From Cnuibacter physcomitrellae (lineage in GTDB: Bacteria > Actinomycetota > Actinomycetes > Actinomycetales > Microbacteriaceae): a DNA stretch of 64,000 bases. The notes under the pieces were generated by a model. It did no database searches and was not told the DNA's origin. It saw nothing but the letters and a program-made list of their open reading frames with translations. Both the position numbers and the translations under genes were made by a program. Shown here piece by piece: positions 23,639 through 31,324 of this stretch (the first letter of the stretch is position 1; each line of letters starts with the position of its first letter). The DNA lies in the NCBI RefSeq assembly GCF_014640535.1, contig NZ_BMHD01000001.1, forward strand, positions 3,027,474 through 3,091,473, written 5' to 3'.

Positions 23639-24462
23639 TGGCCTACGTCAGCTACATCGTGGATGGCCTCTGGCACGTAGGCGTCCTGGACGGCGACGGG
23701 ATCATCCCGTTGGAGGGCGTCGAGGCCATCGGGCCCGACACAGGGATCGACGAGCTCGCGGCGGCACCGCGTCGGGACGACCTGCGGACCGGTCGCGACC
23801 AGGTCGAGCTGCTCCCGTCGAGCCCTCGCCCGAACAAGATCTTCTGCGTGGGGCTCAACTACTCCTCGCACATCGAGGAGACCAAGCGCGATCTCCCGAC
23901 CTACCCCGTGCTGTTCCCCAAGTTCGCCTCGAACCTGGTCAGCGCCGACGCCCCGATCGTGGCGCCCCCGGAGTCGACCCAGGTCGACTACGAGGGTGAG
24001 CTCGCCGTGATCATCGGCAGGGCAGGGCGACGCATCCGCAGGGAGGATGCGCTCGACCACGTGCTCGGCTACAGCGTCGCGAACGACGTGACGATGCGCG
24101 ACTACCAGTACAAGACCCATCAATGGACCCAGGGCAAGGCCTGGGACTCGTCGACGCCCCTGGGGCCGGTCGTGGTGACACCGGACGAGGTCGACCTCAC
24201 GGCGGCGGGCATCCGCACCACGCTGAACGACGAGGTGGTCCAGGACTCCGACCTGTCGAAGCTGATCTTCGACATCCCGACGCTGATCGCGACGGTGTCG
24301 GAGTTCACCGTCCTCGAACCGGGCGACGTCATCCTCACCGGCACGCCCGGGGGAGTGGGCTACCGCCGCGACCCGCAGCTGTTCCTCCACCCGGGCGACC
24401 GGGTGAGCGTCGAGATCGAGGGTGTCGGGCGGATCGACAGCGTCGTGGTCGCGGACGCCTGA
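23638..24462 (+). CDS. Fumarylacetoacetate hydrolase family protein (274 aa)
   Basis: The metal site of the FAH fold is visible: E119 and E121 in DYEGELAVI and D150 in VANDVTMRD, plus KTHQWTQGKAWDSSTPLGP and the TGTPGGVG loop. The family contains acylpyruvases, 2-hydroxymuconate decarboxylases/hydratases and C-C hydrolases. In a meta-cleavage operon lacking an alpha/beta C-C hydrolase it probably processes the ring-opened product. It overlaps the dioxygenase stop by 1 nt (TGATG), indicating tight translational coupling. Confidence 0.87.
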   Translation: MAYVSYIVDGLWHVGVLDGDGIIPLEGVEAIGPDTGIDELAAAPRRDDLRTGRDQVELLPSSPRPNKIFCVGLNYSSHIEETKRDLPTYPVLFPKFASNLVSADAPIVAPPESTQVDYEGELAVIIGRAGRRIRREDALDHVLGYSVANDVTMRDYQYKTHQWTQGKAWDSSTPLGPVVVTPDEVDLTAAGIRTTLNDEVVQDSDLSKLIFDIPTLIATVSEFTVLEPGDVILTGTPGGVGYRRDPQLFLHPGDRVSVEIEGVGRIDSVVVADA

Positions 24463-25865
24463 TGTCGGGCCAGCTTCGGACGGTCGACGTCGTCGAGGGC
24501 TTCACCGGGCGGCTCATCACCCCCGGTGATGGGGACTACGACGAGGCCCGCACGATCTGGAACGCCATGATCGATCGCAGGCCGAGCCACATCGCCCGGT
24601 GTCGGACGACCGACGACGTCGTCGCCGTGCTGGCGTGGGCGCGGGCGGGCGACCGCGAGGTCGCGGTGCGCGGAGGCGGGCACAGCATCCCCGGGCACAG
24701 CATGATCGACGACGGTGTGGTGATCGACCTCTCGCCGATGGACTCGGTCGAGGTCGACGAGGATGCTCTGGTCGTCCGTGTCGCCGGGGGATGCCTGCTC
24801 GGCGACGTCGACGCGGCCACCCAGGCCCACGGACTCGCCACCCCGGCCGGGGCGATCTCGCACACCGGGGCCGGAGGCCTGATCCTCGGCGGTGGGCTGG
24901 GCTGGACGATGCGCAAGTACGGATTGACGATCGACAACCTCCTGTCGGCGACCGTCGTCCTCGCCGACGGGGAGGTCGTCACCGCGTCGGAGGACGAGCA
25001 TCCGGACCTCTTCTGGGCCCTCCGCGGAGGGGGAGGCAACTTCGGGGTGGTCACGGAGTTCGTGCTCCGCCTCCACCCCCGCGGGCCGGTCTACCTGGCG
25101 GCCACCGCCTTCTCTATCGAGGACTCCGCCGTCGTCCTGCGGGCCATGGCTGCTCACATGCCCACGGCGGACGACGATCTGGTGTGGTCGGCGTTCTTCC
25201 GGAAGCTTCCCGACTTCCCCTGGGCTCCGCCCGACCGGGTGGGGGAACCGGTGCTGCTGGCCCCCCTCGCCTGGCTCGGCGACCACGACGAGGGCGCCCG
25301 GGAGATCGACCGGATCCTCCAGGATCTCGGGGTGGACCCCCTCGCATCCGCACGCGGTCCGATCGAGTACGTCGACCTGCAGCGTCTCAACGACGAGCTG
25401 AACGGGCACGGGCACTGGAACTACCACAAGTCGGGCTTCCTGCGTGATCTCGACGACGACACGATCGCGTCGCTCGTGCGCTGCGGTGCGAGGATCGCGT
25501 CCGCGAACTCCCAGCTCGAGGTGCTGTCGATGGGCGGCCTGATCTCGCGGATCGACGAGAGCTCGACCGCGTTCGCGCATCGCGACGAGCTCTGGCCGGT
25601 GAACGTGTGCGGCATCTGGCGCCCCGAGGAGAGCGCGGAGGACAACCTCGCCTGGGTGAGGACGACCTGGAGCGACCTCGAGGACCATCTGCGAGCGGGG
25701 TCCTACATGAACTTCGGCGGCAGCGACGCGAGCGGGGACGAGCAGCGCGAGAGCTACGGCGAGACGTGGACACGCCTGCGCGAGGTGAAGACCCGGTACG
25801 ACCCCGACAACGTGTTCCGGCACAACGCGAACATCCCTCCGCTGACGTCGGGGGCGATCCGATGA
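24462..25865 (+). CDS. BBE-type FAD-linked oxidase (467 aa)
   Basis: Berberine-bridge-enzyme-like flavoprotein: PCMH FAD domain at about 40-210 with RGGGHSIPGHS, whose His is the usual 8-alpha covalent FAD anchor, and C-terminal BBE motif YDPDNVFRHNANIPP. The position that carries the second flavin linkage (Cys) in bicovalent members reads ISHTGAGGLILGGG here, without Cys, so a single covalent link is predicted. These enzymes oxidise alcohols, sugars or phenolic benzylic positions with O2. It starts 1 nt into the upstream stop codon and is inside the operon; its substrate is an intermediate of unknown structure. Confidence 0.85.
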   Translation: MSGQLRTVDVVEGFTGRLITPGDGDYDEARTIWNAMIDRRPSHIARCRTTDDVVAVLAWARAGDREVAVRGGGHSIPGHSMIDDGVVIDLSPMDSVEVDEDALVVRVAGGCLLGDVDAATQAHGLATPAGAISHTGAGGLILGGGLGWTMRKYGLTIDNLLSATVVLADGEVVTASEDEHPDLFWALRGGGGNFGVVTEFVLRLHPRGPVYLAATAFSIEDSAVVLRAMAAHMPTADDDLVWSAFFRKLPDFPWAPPDRVGEPVLLAPLAWLGDHDEGAREIDRILQDLGVDPLASARGPIEYVDLQRLNDELNGHGHWNYHKSGFLRDLDDDTIASLVRCGARIASANSQLEVLSMGGLISRIDESSTAFAHRDELWPVNVCGIWRPEESAEDNLAWVRTTWSDLEDHLRAGSYMNFGGSDASGDEQRESYGETWTRLREVKTRYDPDNVFRHNANIPPLTSGAIR

Positions 25866-26752
25866 GGGAGCTGCGCGGGAGGACCGCGTTCGTGACCGGC
25901 GGCGACAGCGGCATCGGTCTCGGGATCGCCCGGGCCCTCGTGGGCGAAGGGGTTCGGGTCGCCCTGTGCGGCCTCACCGAGTCCTCCGTGCAGACCGCCG
26001 TCGACGAGCTCTCGGCCCGGACCGGCGGGCAGGTCGAGGTCGAGGGGTACGTGCTCGACGTCCGTGACCGCGACGCCCTCGAGGCGGTCGCTGAGCAGCT
26101 GGACGAGTCGTACGGCGGCATCGACATCCTGGTCAACAACGCGGGGGTCGGGTTCCTGACGCCCACCGTCGAGGCGGGCTTCGAGCAGTGGGACTGGGTG
26201 CTCGGAATCAACCTGACCGGCGTCTTCAACGGGGTCAGGACGTTCGTGCCCCGGATGCTCGCGTCCGGCAGGGACGGACACGTCGTGTCGACCGCCTCGA
26301 TCGGCGGCCTGCTCGGGACTCCCGGCGGTCTCTACGTGGCGGCGAAGTTCGGGGTGGTGGGCCTCATGGAGGCACTGCGCACCGAGCTCCACGGCACCGG
26401 CATCGGGGTCTCGGTCCTGGCGCCGGGGATCGTGCGCACGAACATCGCCCACGGGCCGCGCCCGCCCGGAGTCGAGGCGAGCGAGTCGCCCGGCGGTGCT
26501 TCGCTCGACGAGCTCTACCAGGCGCCCCTCGAGCCCGACGACGTGGGGCGGGCCGTGGTCGCCGGCATCCTGAACGACGACCTCTACATCCTGACCCACG
26601 GCGAGCACCGGCCGTTCCTGGCCGAGCGCTTCGAGGCGATCCTCGCGTCGCTGCCCCCCGAGCCGGCAGACGAGCGGCGAAGCGCCGTCGAGCGCACCGT
26701 GCTCGCCAACCCGGTCTACTCCGAGGCCGTCGCCCGCAGGGAGGCTCGGTGA
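25862..26752 (+). CDS. SDR dehydrogenase, LigD/LigL-like C-alpha dehydrogenase subfamily
   Basis: Classical SDR with TGGDSGIG (12-19), NNAG (92-95) and the active-site set S146, Y158, K162 (YVAAK). Beyond the core, the segments WDWVLGINLTGVFNGV, FVPRMLASGRDGHVVSTASIGG, GIGVSVLAPGIVRTNIA and the C-terminal LEPDDVGRAVVAGILNDD with ERFEAILASLP match what I recall of sphingomonad LigD/LigL/LigN enzymes, which oxidise the benzylic alcohol of lignin beta-aryl ethers. Hydroxysteroid dehydrogenases also share parts of this pattern, so the substrate is inference. Overlaps both neighbours by 4 nt. Confidence 0.82.
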   Translation: MRELRGRTAFVTGGDSGIGLGIARALVGEGVRVALCGLTESSVQTAVDELSARTGGQVEVEGYVLDVRDRDALEAVAEQLDESYGGIDILVNNAGVGFLTPTVEAGFEQWDWVLGINLTGVFNGVRTFVPRMLASGRDGHVVSTASIGGLLGTPGGLYVAAKFGVVGLMEALRTELHGTGIGVSVLAPGIVRTNIAHGPRPPGVEASESPGGASLDELYQAPLEPDDVGRAVVAGILNDDLYILTHGEHRPFLAERFEAILASLPPEPADERRSAVERTVLANPVYSEAVARREAR

Positions 26753-27525
26753 GCCGTCGTCCGGGAGCCAGACAGCTCGAGGGCTCCGTCAGCCTCATCA
26801 CCGGGGGTGGCGCGGGCATCGGGCGCGCCACCGCACTGCTCTTCGCCGAGGAGGGCGCCGCGGTCGTGGTGGCCGACCGCGACGCGGTGGCGGCCCTCGA
26901 CGTCGCCGACGAGATCGCGGCCGAGGGTGGCACAGCGCTCGGCCTCCACGTCGACGTGGCCGACGAGCAGAGCGTGCGCGACCTGGTCGATGCTGCGGTC
27001 GCGCGGTTCGGAAAGCTCGACTCCGCCTTCAACAACGCGGGCATCGCCCCGCCCGGCGCCGCCGTCCAGGACATCAACGCGGAGGACTGGGACCTCGTCC
27101 AGCGGGTCAACCTGCGCGGGGTGTGGCTGTGCCTCACGTACGAGCTGAAGCACATGCTCGCGCGCGGCACGGGATCGATCGTGAACAGCGCGTCGGTCGC
27201 CGGGCTGGTCGGCAACCCCGGGTCCGCCGGGTACTCGGCGGCCAAGCACGGGGTGATCGGGCTGACCCGGACCGCGGCCGCCGAGCACGGACGCCACGGT
27301 GTGCGGATCAACGCCATCGCGCCGGGGCTCACCGGCACGGAGATGGTGCGTCGCCTGATGGCGGAGGGGGTCATCGACCCGGAGACGGCCACGGCCAGGA
27401 TGCCGCTCGGACGCCTCGCCGAGCCGCGGGAGATCGCGGAGGCGGCGCTCTGGCTGGCGTCGCCCCGGTCGAGCTTCGTGACGGGGAGCGTGCTCACCGT
27501 CGACGGAGGCGAGACGGCAGTCTGA
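26749..27525 (+). CDS. SDR family NAD(P)-dependent oxidoreductase (258 aa)
   Basis: FabG-like classical SDR: TGGGAGIG nucleotide motif, NNAG, SVAGLVG...YSAAKHG catalytic Ser/Tyr/Lys, and the C-terminal GSVLTVDGG tail of the standard family, unlike the preceding LigD-like member. GTG 26749 overlaps the upstream stop (GTGA). Together the two SDRs suggest successive oxidation of two alcohol groups, or removal of a ketone, in the same compound. Cofactor NAD is likely given the acidic residue after the second strand (VVADRD). Confidence 0.87.
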   Translation: MSRRPGARQLEGSVSLITGGGAGIGRATALLFAEEGAAVVVADRDAVAALDVADEIAAEGGTALGLHVDVADEQSVRDLVDAAVARFGKLDSAFNNAGIAPPGAAVQDINAEDWDLVQRVNLRGVWLCLTYELKHMLARGTGSIVNSASVAGLVGNPGSAGYSAAKHGVIGLTRTAAAEHGRHGVRINAIAPGLTGTEMVRRLMAEGVIDPETATARMPLGRLAEPREIAEAALWLASPRSSFVTGSVLTVDGGETAV

Positions 27526-27562
27526 ACCCGCCGGCATCGACCGGCACGAGGAGTCGTCCACA

Positions 27563-29266
27563 ATGGGCGGCACGGCGAAACGGAGCAAGGCAATGGCAGT
27601 CACCGGTGGAGAGCTGGTCATCCGGGCCCTGGAGCGCGCCGGCGTCGACGTGGCGTTCGGCATCAACGGCGCACACGTCGACAGCATGTACCAGGCGGCC
27701 CTGGACCGCTCCTTCCGCATCGTCGACACCCGTCACGAGATGAACGCCGGACACGCTGCCGAGGGGTACGCCCGGGCGGGACACCGATTGGGCGTCGCGC
27801 TCCTGACCGCCGGCGGCGGCTTCACGAACGCGGTCACCTCGATCGCCAACGCGTACCTCGATCGCACGCCGGTGCTGTACATCGCCGCGTCGGGCCCGCT
27901 CGCCGTCGACGAGACGAACACGCTCCAGGCCGGGATCGACCAGGTCGCGATCGCGACGCCCATCACGAGGTGGGCGCACCGCATCACCCGCGCCGAGCTG
28001 ATCCCGAGGCTGCTCGCGCAGGCCATCCGCATCGCCACCCAGGGTCCTCGGGGACCCGTGCTGATCGACATCCCCTGGGACGTGCTGACCGCCGCGGTCG
28101 ACGACGACCTCGCGGACGAAGCGCAGGAGCTCGGCGCCGACTCCGTCCTCGCCGCACCGGGAGCGGACGCCGTATCGAGGATCCTCGACGGGCTGGCGGC
28201 GGCGGAGCGCCCCGTCCTGATCGCCGGCTCCGAGCTGGTCAGGAGCGAGGGCGGGGCGGCTCTGCGCCGCCTGGCAGAGCGGACCGGGACTCCGCTGTTC
28301 TCCGACACCGAGGCGCTGGGCGCCATCCGGGAGAGCCCGCTCTCCTACGGGCTGCTGCAGGGGCTGTTCGGACTCGACGAGGGCGAGCGGCCGGACCGCG
28401 TGATCCTCCTGGGGCTGCGGTTCGGGCTTGCGACCGCCCACGGGTCGGGGATCCTCATCCCGACAGGATCGGCCGTGGTCCAGATCGACAGCGACGCCCG
28501 AGAGCTCGGCCGGCTGCAGCCCATCGAGCTGGGTGTCCTGGCCGACGCGGGCGCCGCCGCGGCCGAGCTCGCGGAGGCGGCCGCTCGACGCGGGGACTGG
28601 CCCGACCGGTCCGCCTGGCAGAGGCGTCTGCGCGACCTCGTCGACGGACGGTTCGACGCGGTCACGGCTCAGGCCGTGCGCGACGATCGGATCCACCCGA
28701 TGGATGCGGTCACCGCGATCGCCGAGACCGTGCCCGCCGGGTCCGTCGTGGTCGCCGACGGTGCGCTGACGTACCTCTGGCTGTCGGAGACCATCTCCCG
28801 GGCACCCGTCGCCGACTACCTCTGCCACGGCTACCTGGGCTCGATGGGCGTCGGTGTGGGAACGGCGCTCGGCGCTCAAGCGGCCGACACCGGGAGGCCC
28901 GTGGTCCTCGTCACGGGGGACGGAGCGGTGGGCTACAGCCTCGCCGAGTTCGACTCGATGGTGCGAGCGGGGCTCCCGGTCGTCGTCGTCGTGCTGAACA
29001 ACCGAGCGTGGGGTGCGACCCTGCACGCTCAGGAGCTCCTGCTCGGACCCGATCGGGTGGTGAACAACCGCCTGGAGAACGGCTCCTACAGCGCCGTCGC
29101 GCGGGCGCTCGGAGCCGACGGCATCAACGTGACCGAGCTCGCCGACCTGGTCCCCGCGCTGGAGAGCGCGCTCGTGTCGGGCCGACCGACGTGCATCGAC
29201 GTGCAGGTCAGCCTCGCCCCGGTGCCGCCCGAGGAGAACGTCATCATGGGCGGCAAGCCCTTCTGA
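27563..29266 (+). CDS. ThDP-dependent enzyme, acetolactate synthase/benzoylformate decarboxylase type
   Basis: Three-domain thiamine-diphosphate enzyme. The catalytic Glu is E59 (RHEMNAGHAAEGYA) and the ThDP/Mg motif runs from GDG 452-454 to NN 479-480. The length (567 aa) is normal. Members include acetolactate synthase, benzoylformate decarboxylase and benzaldehyde lyase; position in an aromatic operon without a regulatory subunit gene argues against a biosynthetic acetolactate synthase. It could decarboxylate an arylglyoxylate or cleave an acyloin. ATG 27563 has AGGAG 10 nt upstream; ATG 27593 is an alternative with GGAG. Confidence 0.85.
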   Translation: MGGTAKRSKAMAVTGGELVIRALERAGVDVAFGINGAHVDSMYQAALDRSFRIVDTRHEMNAGHAAEGYARAGHRLGVALLTAGGGFTNAVTSIANAYLDRTPVLYIAASGPLAVDETNTLQAGIDQVAIATPITRWAHRITRAELIPRLLAQAIRIATQGPRGPVLIDIPWDVLTAAVDDDLADEAQELGADSVLAAPGADAVSRILDGLAAAERPVLIAGSELVRSEGGAALRRLAERTGTPLFSDTEALGAIRESPLSYGLLQGLFGLDEGERPDRVILLGLRFGLATAHGSGILIPTGSAVVQIDSDARELGRLQPIELGVLADAGAAAAELAEAAARRGDWPDRSAWQRRLRDLVDGRFDAVTAQAVRDDRIHPMDAVTAIAETVPAGSVVVADGALTYLWLSETISRAPVADYLCHGYLGSMGVGVGTALGAQAADTGRPVVLVTGDGAVGYSLAEFDSMVRAGLPVVVVVLNNRAWGATLHAQELLLGPDRVVNNRLENGSYSAVARALGADGINVTELADLVPALESALVSGRPTCIDVQVSLAPVPPEENVIMGGKPF

Positions 29267-29321
29267 GCGACCCCCGAGACCGCCGGGCGACCCGTCCGGC
29301 TCACTGAGAGATGGAGACAGG

Positions 29322-29840
29322 ATGCTCTTCGGATTCGGCCAGCCCCTGGACGGTGTGATCCAGCTGGCGTTCGTCGTGCCCGACCTCGAGAGGGCGATGG
29401 AGGAGTACTCGGCGAGGCTCTCCATCGGGCCCTGGACGGTGCTGCGTGACTTCGCGGGTGACGACCCCCGCTACTACGGCGAGCCCACGGAGGCCCGGGC
29501 CCACGTCGCCCTCGGCTTCGGCGGCCACCTGCAGTACGAGCTGATCCAGCCCGCTGACGACCTGCCGTCCGTGCACCGCGACATGATCCGCGGACGCGGG
29601 TACGGCTTCCACCACTTCGGCGTGGCGACGACGACGTTCGACCGGAGCGTGGCCGAGTACGTCGCGCGGGGCTATCCGGTGGCCTTCAGCGCCTCGGTCG
29701 ATCCGACGTCGCGGGTGGCCTACTTCGACACCCGCGACGTCCTTCCCGGCATGACCGAGCTGATCGAGGCCAGCGAGTCGACCGACCAGGTCTTCACCGG
29801 CATGTACGCGTCGTCGCTCGCCCCTCAGCCCTCCGACTGA
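29322..29840 (+). CDS. Single-module VOC family protein (172 aa)
   Basis: One glyoxalase/epimerase-like module: VIQLAFVVPDLERAMEEYSARL, then HLQYELIQP, YGFHHFGVATTTFDRSVAEY and VAYFDTR...MTELIE. Candidate metal ligands are E in QYELIQ, H in FHHFG and E in TELIE, similar to methylmalonyl-CoA epimerase-like proteins. It is preceded by GAGATGGAGACAGG and is the last gene of the ring-cleavage operon. It overlaps the end of the convergent ABC ATPase by 16 nt. An isomerase, epimerase or lyase role on a pathway intermediate is inferred. Confidence 0.75.
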   Translation: MLFGFGQPLDGVIQLAFVVPDLERAMEEYSARLSIGPWTVLRDFAGDDPRYYGEPTEARAHVALGFGGHLQYELIQPADDLPSVHRDMIRGRGYGFHHFGVATTTFDRSVAEYVARGYPVAFSASVDPTSRVAYFDTRDVLPGMTELIEASESTDQVFTGMYASSLAPQPSD

Positions 29841-30571
29841 ACGCCGAGGTAGCTGCCTCGCAGCTCGTCGAGCGAGGCGGCGATCTCCGCGGCCGTTCCC
29901 TCGCGCACGATCCTGCCCCTGGACATGACGTAGGCTCGGTCGGCGATCTCGAGTGCGAGCCGGACGTGCTGCTCGACCATCAGGACCGAGCAGCCTGTCT
30001 CCTCCACGATCCGGCGGAACACCGGGAGGATCGACTCGACGATGATCGGCGCGAGTCCGAGGCTCATCTCGTCGACGATCAGCAGGGTCGGCCGCAGAGC
30101 GAGGGCGCGGGCGAGGGCGAGCATCTGCTGCTCGCCTCCCGAGAGCACCGTGGCCCGGCGGTCGAGGATGTCGCCGAGCTTGGGGAAGTACCCCAGCACC
30201 CGAGCGATGTCCTCGGGATCGCGCGAGGCGACCTTGAGGTTCTCCTCGACGGTCAGGCCGCCGAACAGCGAGCGGTCCTCCGGGACGTGAACGATGCCCA
30301 TCCGGGTGAGTGCGTCGGGGGACCTCTTGAGCAGGTCCCGCTGCTGGAAGAGCACGGTTCCCTTCATGAGGGGGATCAGGCCCGAGATGGCCAGCAGGGT
30401 CGTGGTCTTGCCTGCGCCGTTGGGGCCGAGGAGGCAGACGATCTCGCCGCGTCGCACGGTCAGGTCGACACCCTGGGTCACGGGCGTGCCGCCGTAGCCG
30501 ACGCTGACGGAGTCGAGCTGGAGGAGGACCTCGTCCGTCTCGACGGTCACGGGTGCGCTGGTGTCGGTCAT
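29825..30571 (-). CDS. ABC importer ATPase, LivF-like (248 aa)
   Basis: Branched-chain amino-acid-type (HAAT) ATPase: Walker A GPNGAGKTT, signature LSGGEQQM, Walker B LLIVDEMSLGL, and the LivF-like end ADRAYVMSRGRIVREGTA. It overlaps the LivG-like gene by 4 nt. HAAT importers often take up aromatic acids or amides rather than amino acids in catabolic clusters, and the operator upstream of this operon links it to the IclR regulon. Substrate is therefore probably the aromatic compound degraded here. Confidence 0.9.
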   Translation of the reverse strand: MTDTSAPVTVETDEVLLQLDSVSVGYGGTPVTQGVDLTVRRGEIVCLLGPNGAGKTTTLLAISGLIPLMKGTVLFQQRDLLKRSPDALTRMGIVHVPEDRSLFGGLTVEENLKVASRDPEDIARVLGYFPKLGDILDRRATVLSGGEQQMLALARALALRPTLLIVDEMSLGLAPIIVESILPVFRRIVEETGCSVLMVEQHVRLALEIADRAYVMSRGRIVREGTAAEIAASLDELRGSYLGVQSEG

Positions 30572-31323
30572 GCTTCGGCCTTCTCCTCGTCGGTGGTGGT
30601 TCCCAGGTAGGCCTTGATCACCGCGGGATCGGCGGCGATCTCGGCGGGCGTGCCCTGGGCGATCTGACGGCCGAAGTCGAGCACGTAGATGCGGTCGCAG
30701 ACGTCGAGGACGAGGTTCATGTCGTGGTCCACGAGGAGCACGGAGATCCCGTCCGCGGCGAGTCCGCGGAGCTGGCGACCGAGCTCGGCGCCCTCGGCAT
30801 CGTCGAGTCCGGCGCCCGGCTCATCCATGAGGACGAGGGCGGGGGATGCGACGATCGCACGGGCGACGCCGACGAGCACGCGCTGTCCGTGGGAGAGCTC
30901 CCCCGGCAGGCGCCCCGCGAGTCCGGCGATGCCGAGCCGGTCGAGCACCGGATCGATCTCCACCCGCTGCCGCCTGCCGCGGAGCCGATCAGCGAGCGGT
31001 GTGTGCCCGGCGCCGACCTTCACATTCTCGGACACCGTCAGATCCTCGAACAGGCTGACGGACTGCCAGGTACGGCTCAGGCCCAGACGGCTCCGCCGGT
31101 GGGCTCGCTCTCCCCGCAGCTCGTGACCGTTCAGCGTGATGGAGCCGGTCATCGGGGCGAACCCCGAGACGGCGTCGATGAACGAGGTCTTGCCGGCGCC
31201 GTTCGGCCCGATCAGACCCACGATCTCGCCGCGGTCGACATGCAGGTCGACGTCGCTCACGGCCTTCACACCGCCGTACGAGACCGACAGCTTGGACGAG
31301 ACCAGGACACTGCTCTCCGCCAT
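30568..31323 (-). CDS. ABC importer ATPase, LivG-like (251 aa)
   Basis: Walker A GPNGAGKTS, signature LSHGQRVLVG (His replaces the usual Gly in the LSGGQ core), Walker B ALVLMDEPGAGLDD and the LivG-like HDMNLVLDVCDRIYVLDFG. ATG 31323 is the start because the in-frame extension upstream lies within the permease C-terminus and is Arg/Ser-rich. The gap to the permease stop is 1 nt. It forms a heterodimer with the LivF-like protein. Confidence 0.9.
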   Translation of the reverse strand: MAESSVLVSSKLSVSYGGVKAVSDVDLHVDRGEIVGLIGPNGAGKTSFIDAVSGFAPMTGSITLNGHELRGERAHRRSRLGLSRTWQSVSLFEDLTVSENVKVGAGHTPLADRLRGRRQRVEIDPVLDRLGIAGLAGRLPGELSHGQRVLVGVARAIVASPALVLMDEPGAGLDDAEGAELGRQLRGLAADGISVLLVDHDMNLVLDVCDRIYVLDFGRQIAQGTPAEIAADPAVIKAYLGTTTDEEKAEA

Positions 31324-31324
31324 G

